From Flavobacteriaceae bacterium (GTDB taxonomy: Bacteria > Bacteroidota > Bacteroidia > Flavobacteriales > Flavobacteriaceae), in contig JALRBW010000057.1 in NCBI GenBank assembly GCA_023257625.1, forward strand, positions 1-42,209: a stretch of DNA of 42,209 bases, written 5' to 3'. A model generated the notes under the pieces. It saw nothing but the letters and a program-made list of their open reading frames with translations, was not told where the DNA came from and did no database searches. Below are positions 19,136 to 27,688 of this stretch, piece after piece. The position numbers and the translations under genes are program-made. Each line of letters begins with the position of its first letter. Position 1 is the stretch's first letter.

Positions 19136-19531
19136 ATGAAATTGACCGGATGTAAAACCTCGTTTTTATTGGCTTTCTCTCTTTTTAGTGTTTTTTTATA
19201 TTCACAAGAAACCAAATTGATTGTTAAACAAGACGCTAAATTGGATACGCTTTTAAATTTAAAAATTAAATTAGACAGAGAGCGTTATGAAAGTGAGTAT
19301 TTTACTCTTCAATTATATTACGGTAGTTTAGATGTTGCCAATGAAACCCTTGAATCATTTCAAGAATCCTTTCCCCATATTACAGTTGAATTGAGTTTTG
19401 AAACTCCTAATTACAAAGTTCAAGCAGGTAGATTTAAGGATAAAATTATAGGTTTAAAAACCTTAGATACGATTAAAAAAGAATTCCCCGGTGCTTTTTT
19501 ATTGACCCGAAAGGACCATACTCTAAAGTGA
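19136..19531 (+). CDS. Secreted SPOR-domain protein
   Basis: This small exported protein has an N-terminal signal peptide (hydrophobic residues about 9-23, cleavage near YSQ) and a C-terminal SPOR domain of about 70 residues ending in [19 protein letters not shown] and FPGAFLL. SPOR domains bind peptidoglycan strands stripped of stem peptides, often at division sites, so a periplasmic cell-wall role is likely. I use ATG at 19136 (131 residues); a TTG at 19121 would put five extra residues before the signal. It is divergent from actA and converges on infB, with the 3' ends overlapping by 9 bases. The same infB/SPOR/act arrangement occurs, as I recall it, in other Flavobacteriaceae. Confidence 0.82.
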   Translation: MKLTGCKTSFLLAFSLFSVFLYSQETKLIVKQDAKLDTLLNLKIKLDRERYESEYFTLQLYYGSLDVANETLESFQESFPHITVELSFETPNYKVQAGRFKDKIIGLKTLDTIKKEFPGAFLLTRKDHTLK

Positions 19532-22168
19532 TTTTTTTACTGCAACTTCTTGGAAGCATTCTAAAATGTCTCCTTCTTTAATGTCATTATAATTTTTGAT
19601 TTGTAGTCCACAGTCATATCCCTTAGCAACTTCTTTAACATCATCTTTGAAGCGTTTTAGAGAAATTAAACTTCCAGTAAAAACTACCACTCCTTCTCGG
19701 ATTAATCGAATACCTGAATTTTTAAAAATTTTACCAGTAGTTACCATACACCCTGCTATGGTACCAATTTTAGAAATTTTAAAGGTTTCTCTTATTTCAG
19801 CGGTTCCCGTAATTTCTTCACGAAGTTCAGGGGAAAGCATACCCTCCATGGCATCTTTAATGTCATTTATGGCATCGTAGATAATAGAATAGGAGCGAAT
19901 ATCTATTTCTTCTTTATCAGCCAACATTCGGGCATTACCCATTGGTCTAACGTTAAATCCGATAACAATAGCATCAGACGCAGAGGCTAACAATACATCA
20001 GACTCTGTAATAGCCCCCACTCCTTTATGAATTATTTTTATTTCAATTTCATTAGTAGAAAGTTTTTGTAAAGAATCAGTTAATGCTTCTACTGATCCAT
20101 CAACATCTCCCTTGAGTATAATATTGAGTTCTTTAAATTCTCCCAAAGCGATACGTCTACCAATTTCATCAAGTGTAATATGACGTTGTGTTCGAACACT
20201 TTGCTCTCTAATCAATTGAGTTCGTTTCGCTGCAATCTGTTTAGCTTCACGTTCATCTTCCAATACATGGAATGAATCTCCTGCTTGTGGGGCACCATCA
20301 AGACCTAGAATTGAAACAGGTGTTGCCGGAGGAGCATCGTTTAATGGAGTTCCTCTTTCATTGAAAAGTGCTTTAACTTTACCGCTGTGCTTTCCTGCTA
20401 GCATATAATCTCCCTTTCTCAATGTTCCATTTTGAACCAAAACAGTAGAAACATATCCTCTACCTTTATCTAAATAAGCTTCTACTACAGTTCCTTTGGC
20501 TTGACGAGAAGGGTTGGCTTTAAGTTCTAATAATTCCGCTTCAAGTAAAACTTTTTCTAAAAGTTCTTTTACCCCTGTTCCTTTTAATGCGGAAACATCA
20601 TGAGATTGAACTTTACCTCCCCAATCTTCAACCATTAAATTCATATTGGCTAAAGCCTCTTTAATTTTTTCTGGATTGGCATCTGGTTTATCTACTTTGT
20701 TGATAGCAAATACGATAGGTACTCCAGCGGCTTGTGCATGACTAATGGCCTCTTTGGTTTGAGGCATTATATTATCATCTGCTGCTACCACAATAATTGC
20801 TATATCTGTAACCTGAGCCCCTCGAGCACGCATGGCGGTGAATGCCTCATGTCCAGGAGTGTCTAAAAAGGTTATTTTTTGTCCGCTATCAAGAGTTACA
20901 CTATAGGCACCAATGTGTTGTGTAATTCCACCTGATTCACCAGCTATAACATTTTCGTTTCGAATATAATCCAACAATGAGGTTTTACCATGATCAACGT
21001 GTCCCATAACAGTAACAATTGGAGCACGAGAAATTAGATCTTCCTCACGATCTTGAACTTCATCAATATTTTCCTCTAGTTCGGCTTTTTCAAAAGTAAC
21101 TTCAAAACCAAATTCATCTGCCACAATGCTTAAGGTTTCTGCATCTAGACGTTGGTTCATGGTCACCATTATTCCTAAGCTCATACAAGCAGAAATGATT
21201 TCTGTAGAAGAAATATTCATCATGGTTGCAACTTCTCCAACGGTAATAAATTCGGTTACTCTAATTACTTTACTTTCCGCTTCCATTTGAGCCATTTCCT
21301 CTTCCGTTTTTTGACGGTGTTGGGATCTTTTATCTCTGCGGTATTTTGCACCTTTAGATTTTCCTGATTTACCCTGAAGTTTTTCTAAAGTTTCTCTAAT
21401 TTGCTTTTGAACGTCTTCATCAGAGGGCTCCTCTTTTTTTATAACTGGAAGATTTTGTTTTTTTGGAGCATGAGAAGTGTTATTCGATGGTTTTACATCC
21501 TTACTAATTCTTTTTCGTTTGCGTTTTCTCGCTTCTTCAACTGTTTTTTCCTTCTTGTTAACCTCATCAAGGTTTATAGTTTGTCCTGTTTTAACAGGCC
21601 CAGTTAACTTTTTATATTGTGTCTTTAAAGTATCTGAAGTTTCTTCAATTTGTGGTTCTTGTTTTTCTTCTTGTAATAAAGTTTCTATAACTGGCTTAGC
21701 CACCTCATCAACTTCAGGTTCAACTTCAGACACAACTTCAGACTCGACTTCTCGTTCAGGTTCAACGAATACAATCTCTTCTTTTGGCTTTACAACAGCG
21801 GGTTTTTTTAGTGCTTCTAAATCAATTTTACCAATTGATTTAGGCTTTTCTAGTGCAACTCGATTACTTTTTAATGCTTCTTTTTGAGCGATAAGATCTA
21901 ATCGTTCTTGCTCTTTCTGCTCTTGAATAATACGAAGGTTTTCTTTTTCCTTTCGTTTTTCTTCACCTACTTCATGAGAGGCATCTTTTTTTGATTTATC
22001 TGTCTCAAATTCATCTAAAAGTATGTTGTAAATCTCACTTGTAATTTTGGTAGTGGGACGTGCTTCGACCTCGATATTTTTTTGAGCTAAAAATTCGACA
22101 ACACGATCAAGTGAAATATTTAATTCCCGTAATACTATGTTGAGCCGAATACTAGGTTGTTCTGACAT
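19523..22168 (-). CDS. infB: Translation initiation factor IF-2
   Basis: IF-2 is the GTPase that brings initiator fMet-tRNA to the 30S subunit. The 881-residue protein has a short IF2_N-like N-terminus, a long charged Glu/Lys-rich linker (about 60-290), a second IF2_N-like segment (about 305-365), then the GTPase domain. G1 is GHVDHGKT (about 387-394), G3 DTPGHEAF and G4 NKVDKP. The C-terminal EF-Tu-like and initiator-tRNA binding domains follow, ending in the conserved [21 protein letters not shown] start. It is the last gene of rimP-nusA-infB, 42 bases after nusA. A TATTTTTG box (22186-22193) in that gap could add an internal promoter, but its -33 partner is poorly placed. Confidence 0.97.
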   Translation of the reverse strand: MSEQPSIRLNIVLRELNISLDRVVEFLAQKNIEVEARPTTKITSEIYNILLDEFETDKSKKDASHEVGEEKRKEKENLRIIQEQKEQERLDLIAQKEALKSNRVALEKPKSIGKIDLEALKKPAVVKPKEEIVFVEPEREVESEVVSEVEPEVDEVAKPVIETLLQEEKQEPQIEETSDTLKTQYKKLTGPVKTGQTINLDEVNKKEKTVEEARKRKRKRISKDVKPSNNTSHAPKKQNLPVIKKEEPSDEDVQKQIRETLEKLQGKSGKSKGAKYRRDKRSQHRQKTEEEMAQMEAESKVIRVTEFITVGEVATMMNISSTEIISACMSLGIMVTMNQRLDAETLSIVADEFGFEVTFEKAELEENIDEVQDREEDLISRAPIVTVMGHVDHGKTSLLDYIRNENVIAGESGGITQHIGAYSVTLDSGQKITFLDTPGHEAFTAMRARGAQVTDIAIIVVAADDNIMPQTKEAISHAQAAGVPIVFAINKVDKPDANPEKIKEALANMNLMVEDWGGKVQSHDVSALKGTGVKELLEKVLLEAELLELKANPSRQAKGTVVEAYLDKGRGYVSTVLVQNGTLRKGDYMLAGKHSGKVKALFNERGTPLNDAPPATPVSILGLDGAPQAGDSFHVLEDEREAKQIAAKRTQLIREQSVRTQRHITLDEIGRRIALGEFKELNIILKGDVDGSVEALTDSLQKLSTNEIEIKIIHKGVGAITESDVLLASASDAIVIGFNVRPMGNARMLADKEEIDIRSYSIIYDAINDIKDAMEGMLSPELREEITGTAEIRETFKISKIGTIAGCMVTTGKIFKNSGIRLIREGVVVFTGSLISLKRFKDDVKEVAKGYDCGLQIKNYNDIKEGDILECFQEVAVKKSL

Positions 22169-22185
22169 ATTTTATTATCTGTTTG

Positions 22186-22193
22186 CAAAAATA
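22186..22193 (-). promoter_or_regulatory. Possible internal -7 box before infB
   Basis: Minus-strand TATTTTTG lies in the 42-base gap between nusA and infB, 17 bases before the infB ATG. The nearest upstream TTTG (complement of 22219-22222) is 25 bases away, longer than the usual 17-23. It is a weak internal-promoter candidate. Confidence 0.25.
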
Positions 22194-22210
22194 AGAATAT
22201 TTTTTCCAGT

Positions 22211-23443
22211 CTATTCTTCAAACTCTGCTTTGAGGATTTTAATCACCTCTGCCACTGTTTCCTCTTCTAAATCGGTTCTTTTAATTAATTCCCCTTTATC
22301 AAGTTCCAAAATACTTTTTGCTGTATCAAGACCTACTTTTTTGAACTCATTAATAACCCACTCTTCGATTTCATCACTAAATTCTTTAAGCTCAATATCT
22401 TCTTCGGCTCCTTCCCGATAAACATCAATTTCATATCCAGTTAACTTCCCGGCGAGACGAATATTGGCTCCTCCTTTTCCTATAGCTTTGGACACTTCTT
22501 CAGGGTTTAAGAAAACCTCTACACGTTTGGTTTCTTCATCAATTTTCAATGAATTTACTTTAGCAGGACTTAATGCTCGAGAAATAAATAACTGTAAGTT
22601 GTTGGTATAGTTAATGACGTCGATATTTTCATTTCCTAGCTCGCGAACAATTCCATGAATTCTTGATCCTTTCATTCCTACGCAAGCACCTACTGGATCA
22701 ATTCGATCATCGTAAGAATCTACTGCAACTTTAGCCTTTTCTCCAGGGATCCGTACCGCTTTCTTTATAGTAATTAATCCGTCAAATACCTCTGGAATTT
22801 CTTGTTCGAATAATTTCTCTAAAAATTTAGGTGATGTACGAGATAAAAGAATTCTGGGTTTATTACCTCTTAATTCTACACTTTCAATAATCCCTCTAAC
22901 ATTATCTCCTTTTCTGAAAAAGTCACTTGGAATTTGTCGGTCTTTGGTTAATATAATTTCGTTCCCATCATCATCTAACAAAATAACCTCACGGTTACGA
23001 ATATGATGTACTTCAGCCGTGTATAGTTCACCTTCACGATCCTTAAATTGCTTAAACACATTGGTGCTGTCGTGTTCAAAAATACGAGCAACTAAATTTT
23101 GCCGTAAGTATTGAATTGAACGTCTTCCTAAATCAATTAACTTAACTTCTTCAGAAACATCCTCACCAACTTCAAAATCAGGCTCAATTCGTCGGGCTTC
23201 AGAAAGTTCAATTTCTTGATTAGGATCTTCAACTTCCCCATCAGCTACTACAACTCGGTTTCGCCAGATCTCTAAATCCCCTTTATCTGGGTTTATAATA
23301 ATATCAAAGTTTTCATCCGATCCAAATTTTCGCTTTAAGGTGCTTTTAAATACATCCTCTAAAATTACCATTAAGGTAACTCTGTCTATAAGCTTGTCGT
23401 CTTTAAATTCTGAAAAAGAATCAATTAATGCTAAATTTTCCAT
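22211..23443 (-). CDS. nusA: Transcription termination/antitermination protein NusA
   Basis: NusA binds RNA polymerase and modulates pausing, termination and antitermination. The 410 residues show the N-terminal polymerase-binding domain (about 1-125), the S1 domain (about 130-200, ELYTAEVHHIRNREVILLDDDG), and two KH domains: GACVGMKGSRIHGIVREL (about 250) and KAIGKGGANIRLAGKLTGYEIDV (about 333). A C-terminal helical tail replaces the E. coli acidic repeats. The length is standard for Bacteroidota. ATG start, 17 bases after rimP. The operon's leader hairpin (see 23925-23950) may let NusA control its own expression, as in other bacteria. Confidence 0.97.
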   Translation of the reverse strand: MENLALIDSFSEFKDDKLIDRVTLMVILEDVFKSTLKRKFGSDENFDIIINPDKGDLEIWRNRVVVADGEVEDPNQEIELSEARRIEPDFEVGEDVSEEVKLIDLGRRSIQYLRQNLVARIFEHDSTNVFKQFKDREGELYTAEVHHIRNREVILLDDDGNEIILTKDRQIPSDFFRKGDNVRGIIESVELRGNKPRILLSRTSPKFLEKLFEQEIPEVFDGLITIKKAVRIPGEKAKVAVDSYDDRIDPVGACVGMKGSRIHGIVRELGNENIDVINYTNNLQLFISRALSPAKVNSLKIDEETKRVEVFLNPEEVSKAIGKGGANIRLAGKLTGYEIDVYREGAEEDIELKEFSDEIEEWVINEFKKVGLDTAKSILELDKGELIKRTDLEEETVAEVIKILKAEFEE

Positions 23444-23460
23444 TTTTTTAAAATTACTTT

Positions 23461-23922
23461 TTAAACTAAAACAATCGCACTTGCAATAGCATTGTACGAA
23501 AGGGTTGTTTCCTTGACTACTGTTATTTTTCCTTTTCCAATGGGTTTGGGTTCACGTTGTTTCCATGAAAGAGTAAAAGTATTTTCATCAGCTTTCACTA
23601 AAGTCCCTTCTATGGGTTTTGCTCCATCGAATTCTACGTGTAATTTTCGCCCAATGTTTTTATGATATTGTCTTACCTTTTTTAGATTACTCCCTACACC
23701 AGCAGAAGCAACCTCTAATGAAAAGTCATATTCTTCACGATCTAATTGATGCTCAATATGTCGACTAATGTCAATACAATCTTGCAATTGAACTCCACTG
23801 TCTCCATCAATATAAATTTTAATTTTTTGATCAGATGTAACTAAACACTCAATCAAAAACAGATCTTTACGAGCTTCAAATGCCGTTTCTAACAATTCCG
23901 ATACACGATCTTTCAATGTCAT
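23461..23922 (-). CDS. rimP: Ribosome maturation factor RimP
   Basis: RimP helps assemble the 30S subunit. The 153 residues match the family's N-terminal alpha/beta domain (about 1-85, with the IYIDGDSGVQLQDCIDISRHIE signature and the following DYSLEVASAGV-like segment DFSLEVASAGV) and a C-terminal SH3-like domain with KLHVEFDGAKPIEGTLVKA. ATG start. It is the first gene of the rimP-nusA-infB operon, a nearly universal order. Its start codon sits directly after a hairpin and T run in the leader, and a good promoter lies about 60 bases upstream. Confidence 0.95.
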   Translation of the reverse strand: MTLKDRVSELLETAFEARKDLFLIECLVTSDQKIKIYIDGDSGVQLQDCIDISRHIEHQLDREEYDFSLEVASAGVGSNLKKVRQYHKNIGRKLHVEFDGAKPIEGTLVKADENTFTLSWKQREPKPIGKGKITVVKETTLSYNAIASAIVLV

Positions 23923-23924
23923 AT

Positions 23925-23950
23925 AAAAAAAAAGGGGACCTAATGTCTCC
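23925..23950 (-). promoter_or_regulatory. Terminator-like hairpin in the rimP leader (possible attenuator)
   Basis: On the minus strand GGAGAC-ATTAG-GTCCCC forms a 6-base stem (one A:C mismatch) with a 5-base loop and is followed by nine T residues, ending 2 bases before the rimP ATG. It has the form of an intrinsic terminator but stands between promoter and first gene, so it would act as an attenuator or as a translation-blocking structure. The stem is short and not perfect. Confidence 0.4.
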
Positions 23951-23983
23951 TCTTACCTTTACTGTTTTCGATAAAATTCTACG

Positions 23984-24013
23984 CAAATATAAGGGATTTA
24001 TTAAAAAAACAAA
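23984..24013 (-). promoter_or_regulatory. Promoter of the rimP-nusA-infB operon
   Basis: Minus-strand TATATTTG (23984-23991) is a perfect TAnnTTTG -7 box, with TTTG (24010-24013) 18 bases upstream as the -33 element. This is the full Bacteroidota sigma-A consensus. The predicted start of transcription is near 23978, giving a leader of about 55 bases that contains the hairpin described at 23925-23950. Confidence 0.6.
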
Positions 24014-24097
24014 ATATAGATATATTTTACTTTAAATGTCTTCATCAATTTTAGAATGTTATCTTGTATTTAATAATTTAATATCTGTTAAATACAA

Positions 24098-25369
24098 ATG
24101 AAAAAAATTAAATTAATTCTTGTTTCTTTTTTTATTCTATCAATAGTACTCTTCATCAATTTAAGCAATATGCCCTCTTACTTTCAAGAAAGGAAGTATT
24201 TAGATATGGAAGTTGACATATTAGAAGCTTTTATTTTAGCGAAAGACAGTTCCACAATTCAATTGCCTGAAGGGCACTTTTTATTCTCACAAGAATTGAG
24301 TTTGAACGATAAAAAACACATTACAATTACCGGGATGGGGATGGACAAAACAGTGCTTTCTTTTAAGGGACAAACCAAAGGTGCACAAGGAATTTTAATT
24401 TCAAATAGTGAAAACATAACTATTGAAAACTTGACCCTTGAAGATGCGAGTGGAGATAATCTAAAAATTACCGATTCGGATACTGTAGTTATTCGGAATT
24501 TACGCTCAGCATGGACTGGAAAAGTATCAAGTGCAAACGGAGCTTATGGTATTTACCCTGTTTTGTGTAAAAATTTATTGATTGAAAATTGTGAGGCTAT
24601 TGGTGCATCTGATGCAGGTATTTACGTTGGTCAATCAGATCAAGTGGTCATTAAAAACAATAAAGCTTTTTTCAATGTTGCAGGAATTGAAAGTGAAAAT
24701 AGTACCAACGTTGAAATATATGGTAATGAAGTGTTTGAAAATACAAGTGGTCTTTTGATATTTAACCTTCCCAAATTAACCCGATATGGTAGAGATGTTA
24801 AAGCCCATAATAATACCCTATATAATAACAACCTCAAAAATTTTGGAGTAAAAGGTTCCATTGTAAGTGCTGTTCCCAAGGGAACAGGTGTGGTTATAAT
24901 GGCAACACAAAATGTTCAATTTTACAACAATTCAGTAAAAAACCATAAAACGTCTAATCTTTCAGTGGTTAGTTATCACATTTTTGCAGGAGAAGAAGAC
25001 AAAACTCAAACCCTAAGTACAGAAGTGCAAGAAAAAGGTATTCGGGCGATTAACAATGATTTTCAGGATGATAATTCCTATAACCCCTATCCAGGACAAG
25101 TTGAAATTTATAATAATAGTTTCGAAAATGAATATGCATTTCCCACTTTAAGTAATGAATATGGTATTTTAATGTGGCTTAAAAATAAAGTCCAAATTCC
25201 AGATATAGTTTATGATGGAATTTTACCTGAAAGGAGCAAACTACAAGGGCAAATAAATAAGCTGTGTTTAAGAAAAAATGGAAATATTAACTTTGTGTAT
25301 CTTGATGCGGCAAACGACTTTAAAGCGTTTTCAAATGACCAAGATATTTTTACGTGTTCACTAAACTAA
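24098..25369 (+). CDS. Exported parallel beta-helix repeat protein (TIGR03805-like)
   Basis: The 423-residue product has a hydrophobic N-terminal signal or anchor (about 5-22) and then a right-handed parallel beta-helix. Short repeats of the type IxNSxNITIENLTLEDASGDN, VVIRNLR, LLIENCEA, VVIKNNKAF, VEIYGNEVFENTSGL and VQFYNNSVKN run from about residue 60 to 290, as in pectin-lyase-fold proteins. No catalytic set of a polysaccharide lyase is evident to me. It is followed after 21 bases by a dihaem cytochrome of the SO2930 family, and such pairs recur in many genomes (families TIGR03805 and TIGR03806); the joint function is unknown to my knowledge. It is divergent from rimP, with 175 bases between them. 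Confidence 0.8.
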   Translation: MKKIKLILVSFFILSIVLFINLSNMPSYFQERKYLDMEVDILEAFILAKDSSTIQLPEGHFLFSQELSLNDKKHITITGMGMDKTVLSFKGQTKGAQGILISNSENITIENLTLEDASGDNLKITDSDTVVIRNLRSAWTGKVSSANGAYGIYPVLCKNLLIENCEAIGASDAGIYVGQSDQVVIKNNKAFFNVAGIESENSTNVEIYGNEVFENTSGLLIFNLPKLTRYGRDVKAHNNTLYNNNLKNFGVKGSIVSAVPKGTGVVIMATQNVQFYNNSVKNHKTSNLSVVSYHIFAGEEDKTQTLSTEVQEKGIRAINNDFQDDNSYNPYPGQVEIYNNSFENEYAFPTLSNEYGILMWLKNKVQIPDIVYDGILPERSKLQGQINKLCLRKNGNINFVYLDAANDFKAFSNDQDIFTCSLN

Positions 25370-25390
25370 ACACAATTTTGAGAATTGACA

Positions 25391-26503
25391 ATGCAAAACG
25401 TTAATAGCACACTTTTTTGGATCTTAGTTTTTGTTTGTTTTTTTACCTTGGGGTGTCAAAATAAATCAAATATTTCAGCTCCTACAGCATTAAAAGTGAA
25501 AGCAGAAATGTCTCTTTTAAATCATGTCTTGACTGATGAAAAAAAATTCCTTTCAGAATACGGATTTTTTAAGGGTCCAATTGCTGAACTTATTCCTAAT
25601 TCAGATGTTTATCCATACGATATTAACAATCCTTTATTTTCAGATTATGCTTTAAAAAAAAGGTTTGTATTTCTACCCTCTGGAAATAAAATGAAAATTG
25701 AAGATTCAGGTGAAGTTACTTTTGAAGTTGGAAGTATTTTGATTAAAAACTTTTATTACCCAGCAGATTATAATGATGAAGAAACAAAAGTACGAAATAT
25801 TGAAACCCGCCTTCTCATAAAAGGCGAGGAAGGATGGAAGCCCCTAAATTACATATGGAATAAAGATCAAACTGATGCAGAATTAAATTTTATCGGGGAT
25901 AAACAAACTGTACAGTTTACTGACGCAAATTATACTACACGTTCATTTTCTTACCAAATTCCGAACCTTAATGAGTGTAAAAACTGCCACATAAAAGGTA
26001 AAGACATTACCCCTATTGGCCCTACAATAGCACAACTTAACAAGAAATACAGTTTTTCAGAAGAACACCTAAACCAATTGGAAACATTTCAAAATTGGAG
26101 TCTAATTGATCTACCTATTCACCCTTTTAAATTATCCAAACTTCCCGTCTGGAATGATACTAAAGCCACACTTGAAGATCGTGCAAAAGCCTACTTAGAT
26201 GCCAATTGTGCTCATTGCCATAATTCAAAGGGCAGTGCAAAAAACTCAGGACTTTATTTAACATTTGATGAAAACGATTTACGTAAAAGAGGAATACTCA
26301 AACCCCCAGTGGCTGCAGGAAAAGGGTCAGGTGATCTTGAATTCAGTATTTTACCTGGACATCCAGAGGCTTCGATTTTGGTATATCGAATGAAAAGTAT
26401 TGATCCCGCAATACAAATGCCAGAAATAGGTCGGACATTAGTACATCAGGAAGGAGTTGCGTTGCTGGAAGATTATATACGCACCCTTACCTTTAAAGAC
26501 TAA
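25391..26503 (+). CDS. SO2930-family dihaem c-type cytochrome lipoprotein (TIGR03806-like)
   Basis: From the ATG at 25391 (370 residues; a TTG two codons earlier is possible) the protein starts with a lipoprotein signal: hydrophobic 8-20, lipobox TLGC with Cys22. It holds two haem c sites, CKNCH (196-200) and CAHCH (273-277), the second followed by NSKGSAKNSG as in cytochrome c domains. The region before the haems is a beta-rich domain with SDYALKKRFVFLPSG, typical of this family. The C-terminus has the conserved GHPEASILVYRMKS and MPEIGRTLVHQEG. It is thus a periplasmic or surface electron carrier or oxidase of unknown substrate, and the operon partner of the beta-helix protein. Confidence 0.85.
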   Translation: MQNVNSTLFWILVFVCFFTLGCQNKSNISAPTALKVKAEMSLLNHVLTDEKKFLSEYGFFKGPIAELIPNSDVYPYDINNPLFSDYALKKRFVFLPSGNKMKIEDSGEVTFEVGSILIKNFYYPADYNDEETKVRNIETRLLIKGEEGWKPLNYIWNKDQTDAELNFIGDKQTVQFTDANYTTRSFSYQIPNLNECKNCHIKGKDITPIGPTIAQLNKKYSFSEEHLNQLETFQNWSLIDLPIHPFKLSKLPVWNDTKATLEDRAKAYLDANCAHCHNSKGSAKNSGLYLTFDENDLRKRGILKPPVAAGKGSGDLEFSILPGHPEASILVYRMKSIDPAIQMPEIGRTLVHQEGVALLEDYIRTLTFKD

Positions 26504-26508
26504 TAATG

Positions 26509-26531
26509 AGGCTTCTTCTGCTTTGAAGCCT
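26509..26531 (+). terminator. Possible terminator hairpin after the dihaem cytochrome gene
   Basis: A perfect 7-base inverted repeat AGGCTTC (26509-26515) and GAAGCCT (26525-26531) with a 9-base loop starts 5 bases after the stop codon. The T-rich tract (TTATTTTT) comes only 11 bases later and overlaps the next promoter, so it may be a weak terminator that separates this pair from the VWA gene. Confidence 0.4.
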
Positions 26532-26551
26532 AAAAAATATCCTTATTTTTG
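26522..26551 (+). promoter_or_regulatory. Candidate promoter of the VWA-AAA unit
   Basis: TTTG (26522-26525), an 18-base spacer and TATTTTTG (26544-26551) match the Bacteroidota consensus on both elements. The -7 box ends only 7 bases before the ATG at 26559, so the mRNA would be nearly leaderless. The -33 element overlaps the 3' arm of the preceding hairpin. Confidence 0.5.
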
Positions 26552-26558
26552 AGTCAAT

Positions 26559-27683
26559 ATGAATTGGAAAAAAATCTCTACTGGACTCAGATTTGTAAAA
26601 CCTACTCCAAAAGACCAAACCCCTTTTGAAAAGCTTTTTGAAATTTTTAAAGAATTGATTACCCACACCTCAGGTGATTTTGATGAAGCTATTGATTGGC
26701 TGAGAGAATTAGATAAAGAATACGAATTAACCGATGAAAATTATACAATTGACGACTTTATCGAGGAGTTAAAACAAAGGGCTTTTATTCAACCAAAAAA
26801 AGGGAACGGGACAAAAGGTGAGGGGTATGCATTGACTCCAAAAACAGAAAAATTATTACGTGAACACGCTTTAAAACAAATTTTTGGTAAACTAAAAAAA
26901 ACAGGGTCTGGAAATCACAAAACTCAAAAAACAGGACAAGGACAAGAGGCCACTGGAGAATTTAAAGCCTATCAATTCGGTGATTCCATTGACAAAATTG
27001 CAGTAACGGAAAGTTTAAAAAATGCTCAAATCAGAAGTCTTGGTGATGATTTTACAATTCAAGATCAAGATCTGGTTGTAGAAGATGCCTTTTACAAAAC
27101 CCAAATGAGCACCGTTTTGATGATCGATATTAGCCATAGTATGATTCTTTACGGAGAAGACCGTATTACTCCAGCCAAAAAAGTAGCCATGGCTTTGGCA
27201 GAACTTATTACCACACGTTATCCGAAAGACACCTTAGATATTTTGGTTTTTGGGAATGACGCTATGCCCATAGCAGTAAAAGACATTCCTTACCTTGAAG
27301 TAGGCCCTTACCACACCAATACTGTAGCGGGTCTTGAATTGGCAATGGATTTACTTCGTCGGAAGAAAAACACGAATAAACAAATCTTTATGATTACCGA
27401 TGGGAAACCAAGTTGCCTAAAATTAGCCGATGGCTCCTATTACAAAAACAGTGTGGGGTTGGATGAAACCATTGTGGAAAAATGCTACACAATGGCTAGA
27501 CAAGCTAAAAAACTTCACATCCCCATTACCACCTTTATGATTGCCCAAGACCCCTATCTTCAGCAATTTATTCGGACATTTACCGAGGCAAATCAAGGCA
27601 AAGCTTTCTTTACCGGACTAAAGGGATTAGGAGAAATGATATTTGAAGATTACGAAAAAAACAGAAAAAAACGCTTAGAATAA
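26559..27683 (+). CDS. VWA-domain protein, partner of an AAA+ ATPase
   Basis: The 374-residue protein has no signal peptide, so it is predicted cytoplasmic. The N-terminal part (1-180) is charged and helical, with a Lys/Gly/Gln-rich linker (about 111-133). The C-terminal half is a von Willebrand factor A domain with a complete MIDAS: Asp190-x-Ser192-x-Ser194 (DISHS), a conserved Thr in YHTNT and the late Asp in MITDGKPS. VWA proteins of this type act with MoxR- or magnesium-chelatase-like ATPases to bind and remodel a client. The ATPase gene follows after 5 bases, which supports that pairing. The client is not known. Confidence 0.82.
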   Translation: MNWKKISTGLRFVKPTPKDQTPFEKLFEIFKELITHTSGDFDEAIDWLRELDKEYELTDENYTIDDFIEELKQRAFIQPKKGNGTKGEGYALTPKTEKLLREHALKQIFGKLKKTGSGNHKTQKTGQGQEATGEFKAYQFGDSIDKIAVTESLKNAQIRSLGDDFTIQDQDLVVEDAFYKTQMSTVLMIDISHSMILYGEDRITPAKKVAMALAELITTRYPKDTLDILVFGNDAMPIAVKDIPYLEVGPYHTNTVAGLELAMDLLRRKKNTNKQIFMITDGKPSCLKLADGSYYKNSVGLDETIVEKCYTMARQAKKLHIPITTFMIAQDPYLQQFIRTFTEANQGKAFFTGLKGLGEMIFEDYEKNRKKRLE

Positions 27684-27688
27684 AGAAA

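Noticed and set aside
21360-21960. Repeat or CRISPR-like pattern in the infB linker
   Set aside because: The periodicity comes from Glu/Lys/Val-rich codons of the IF-2 linker; there are no exact spaced repeats.
24098-25369. Beta-helix protein as a pectate or alginate lyase
   Set aside because: The fold repeats are there, but I see none of the catalytic Arg/Lys/Asp sets of polysaccharide lyases, and the cytochrome partner fits another known family pair better.
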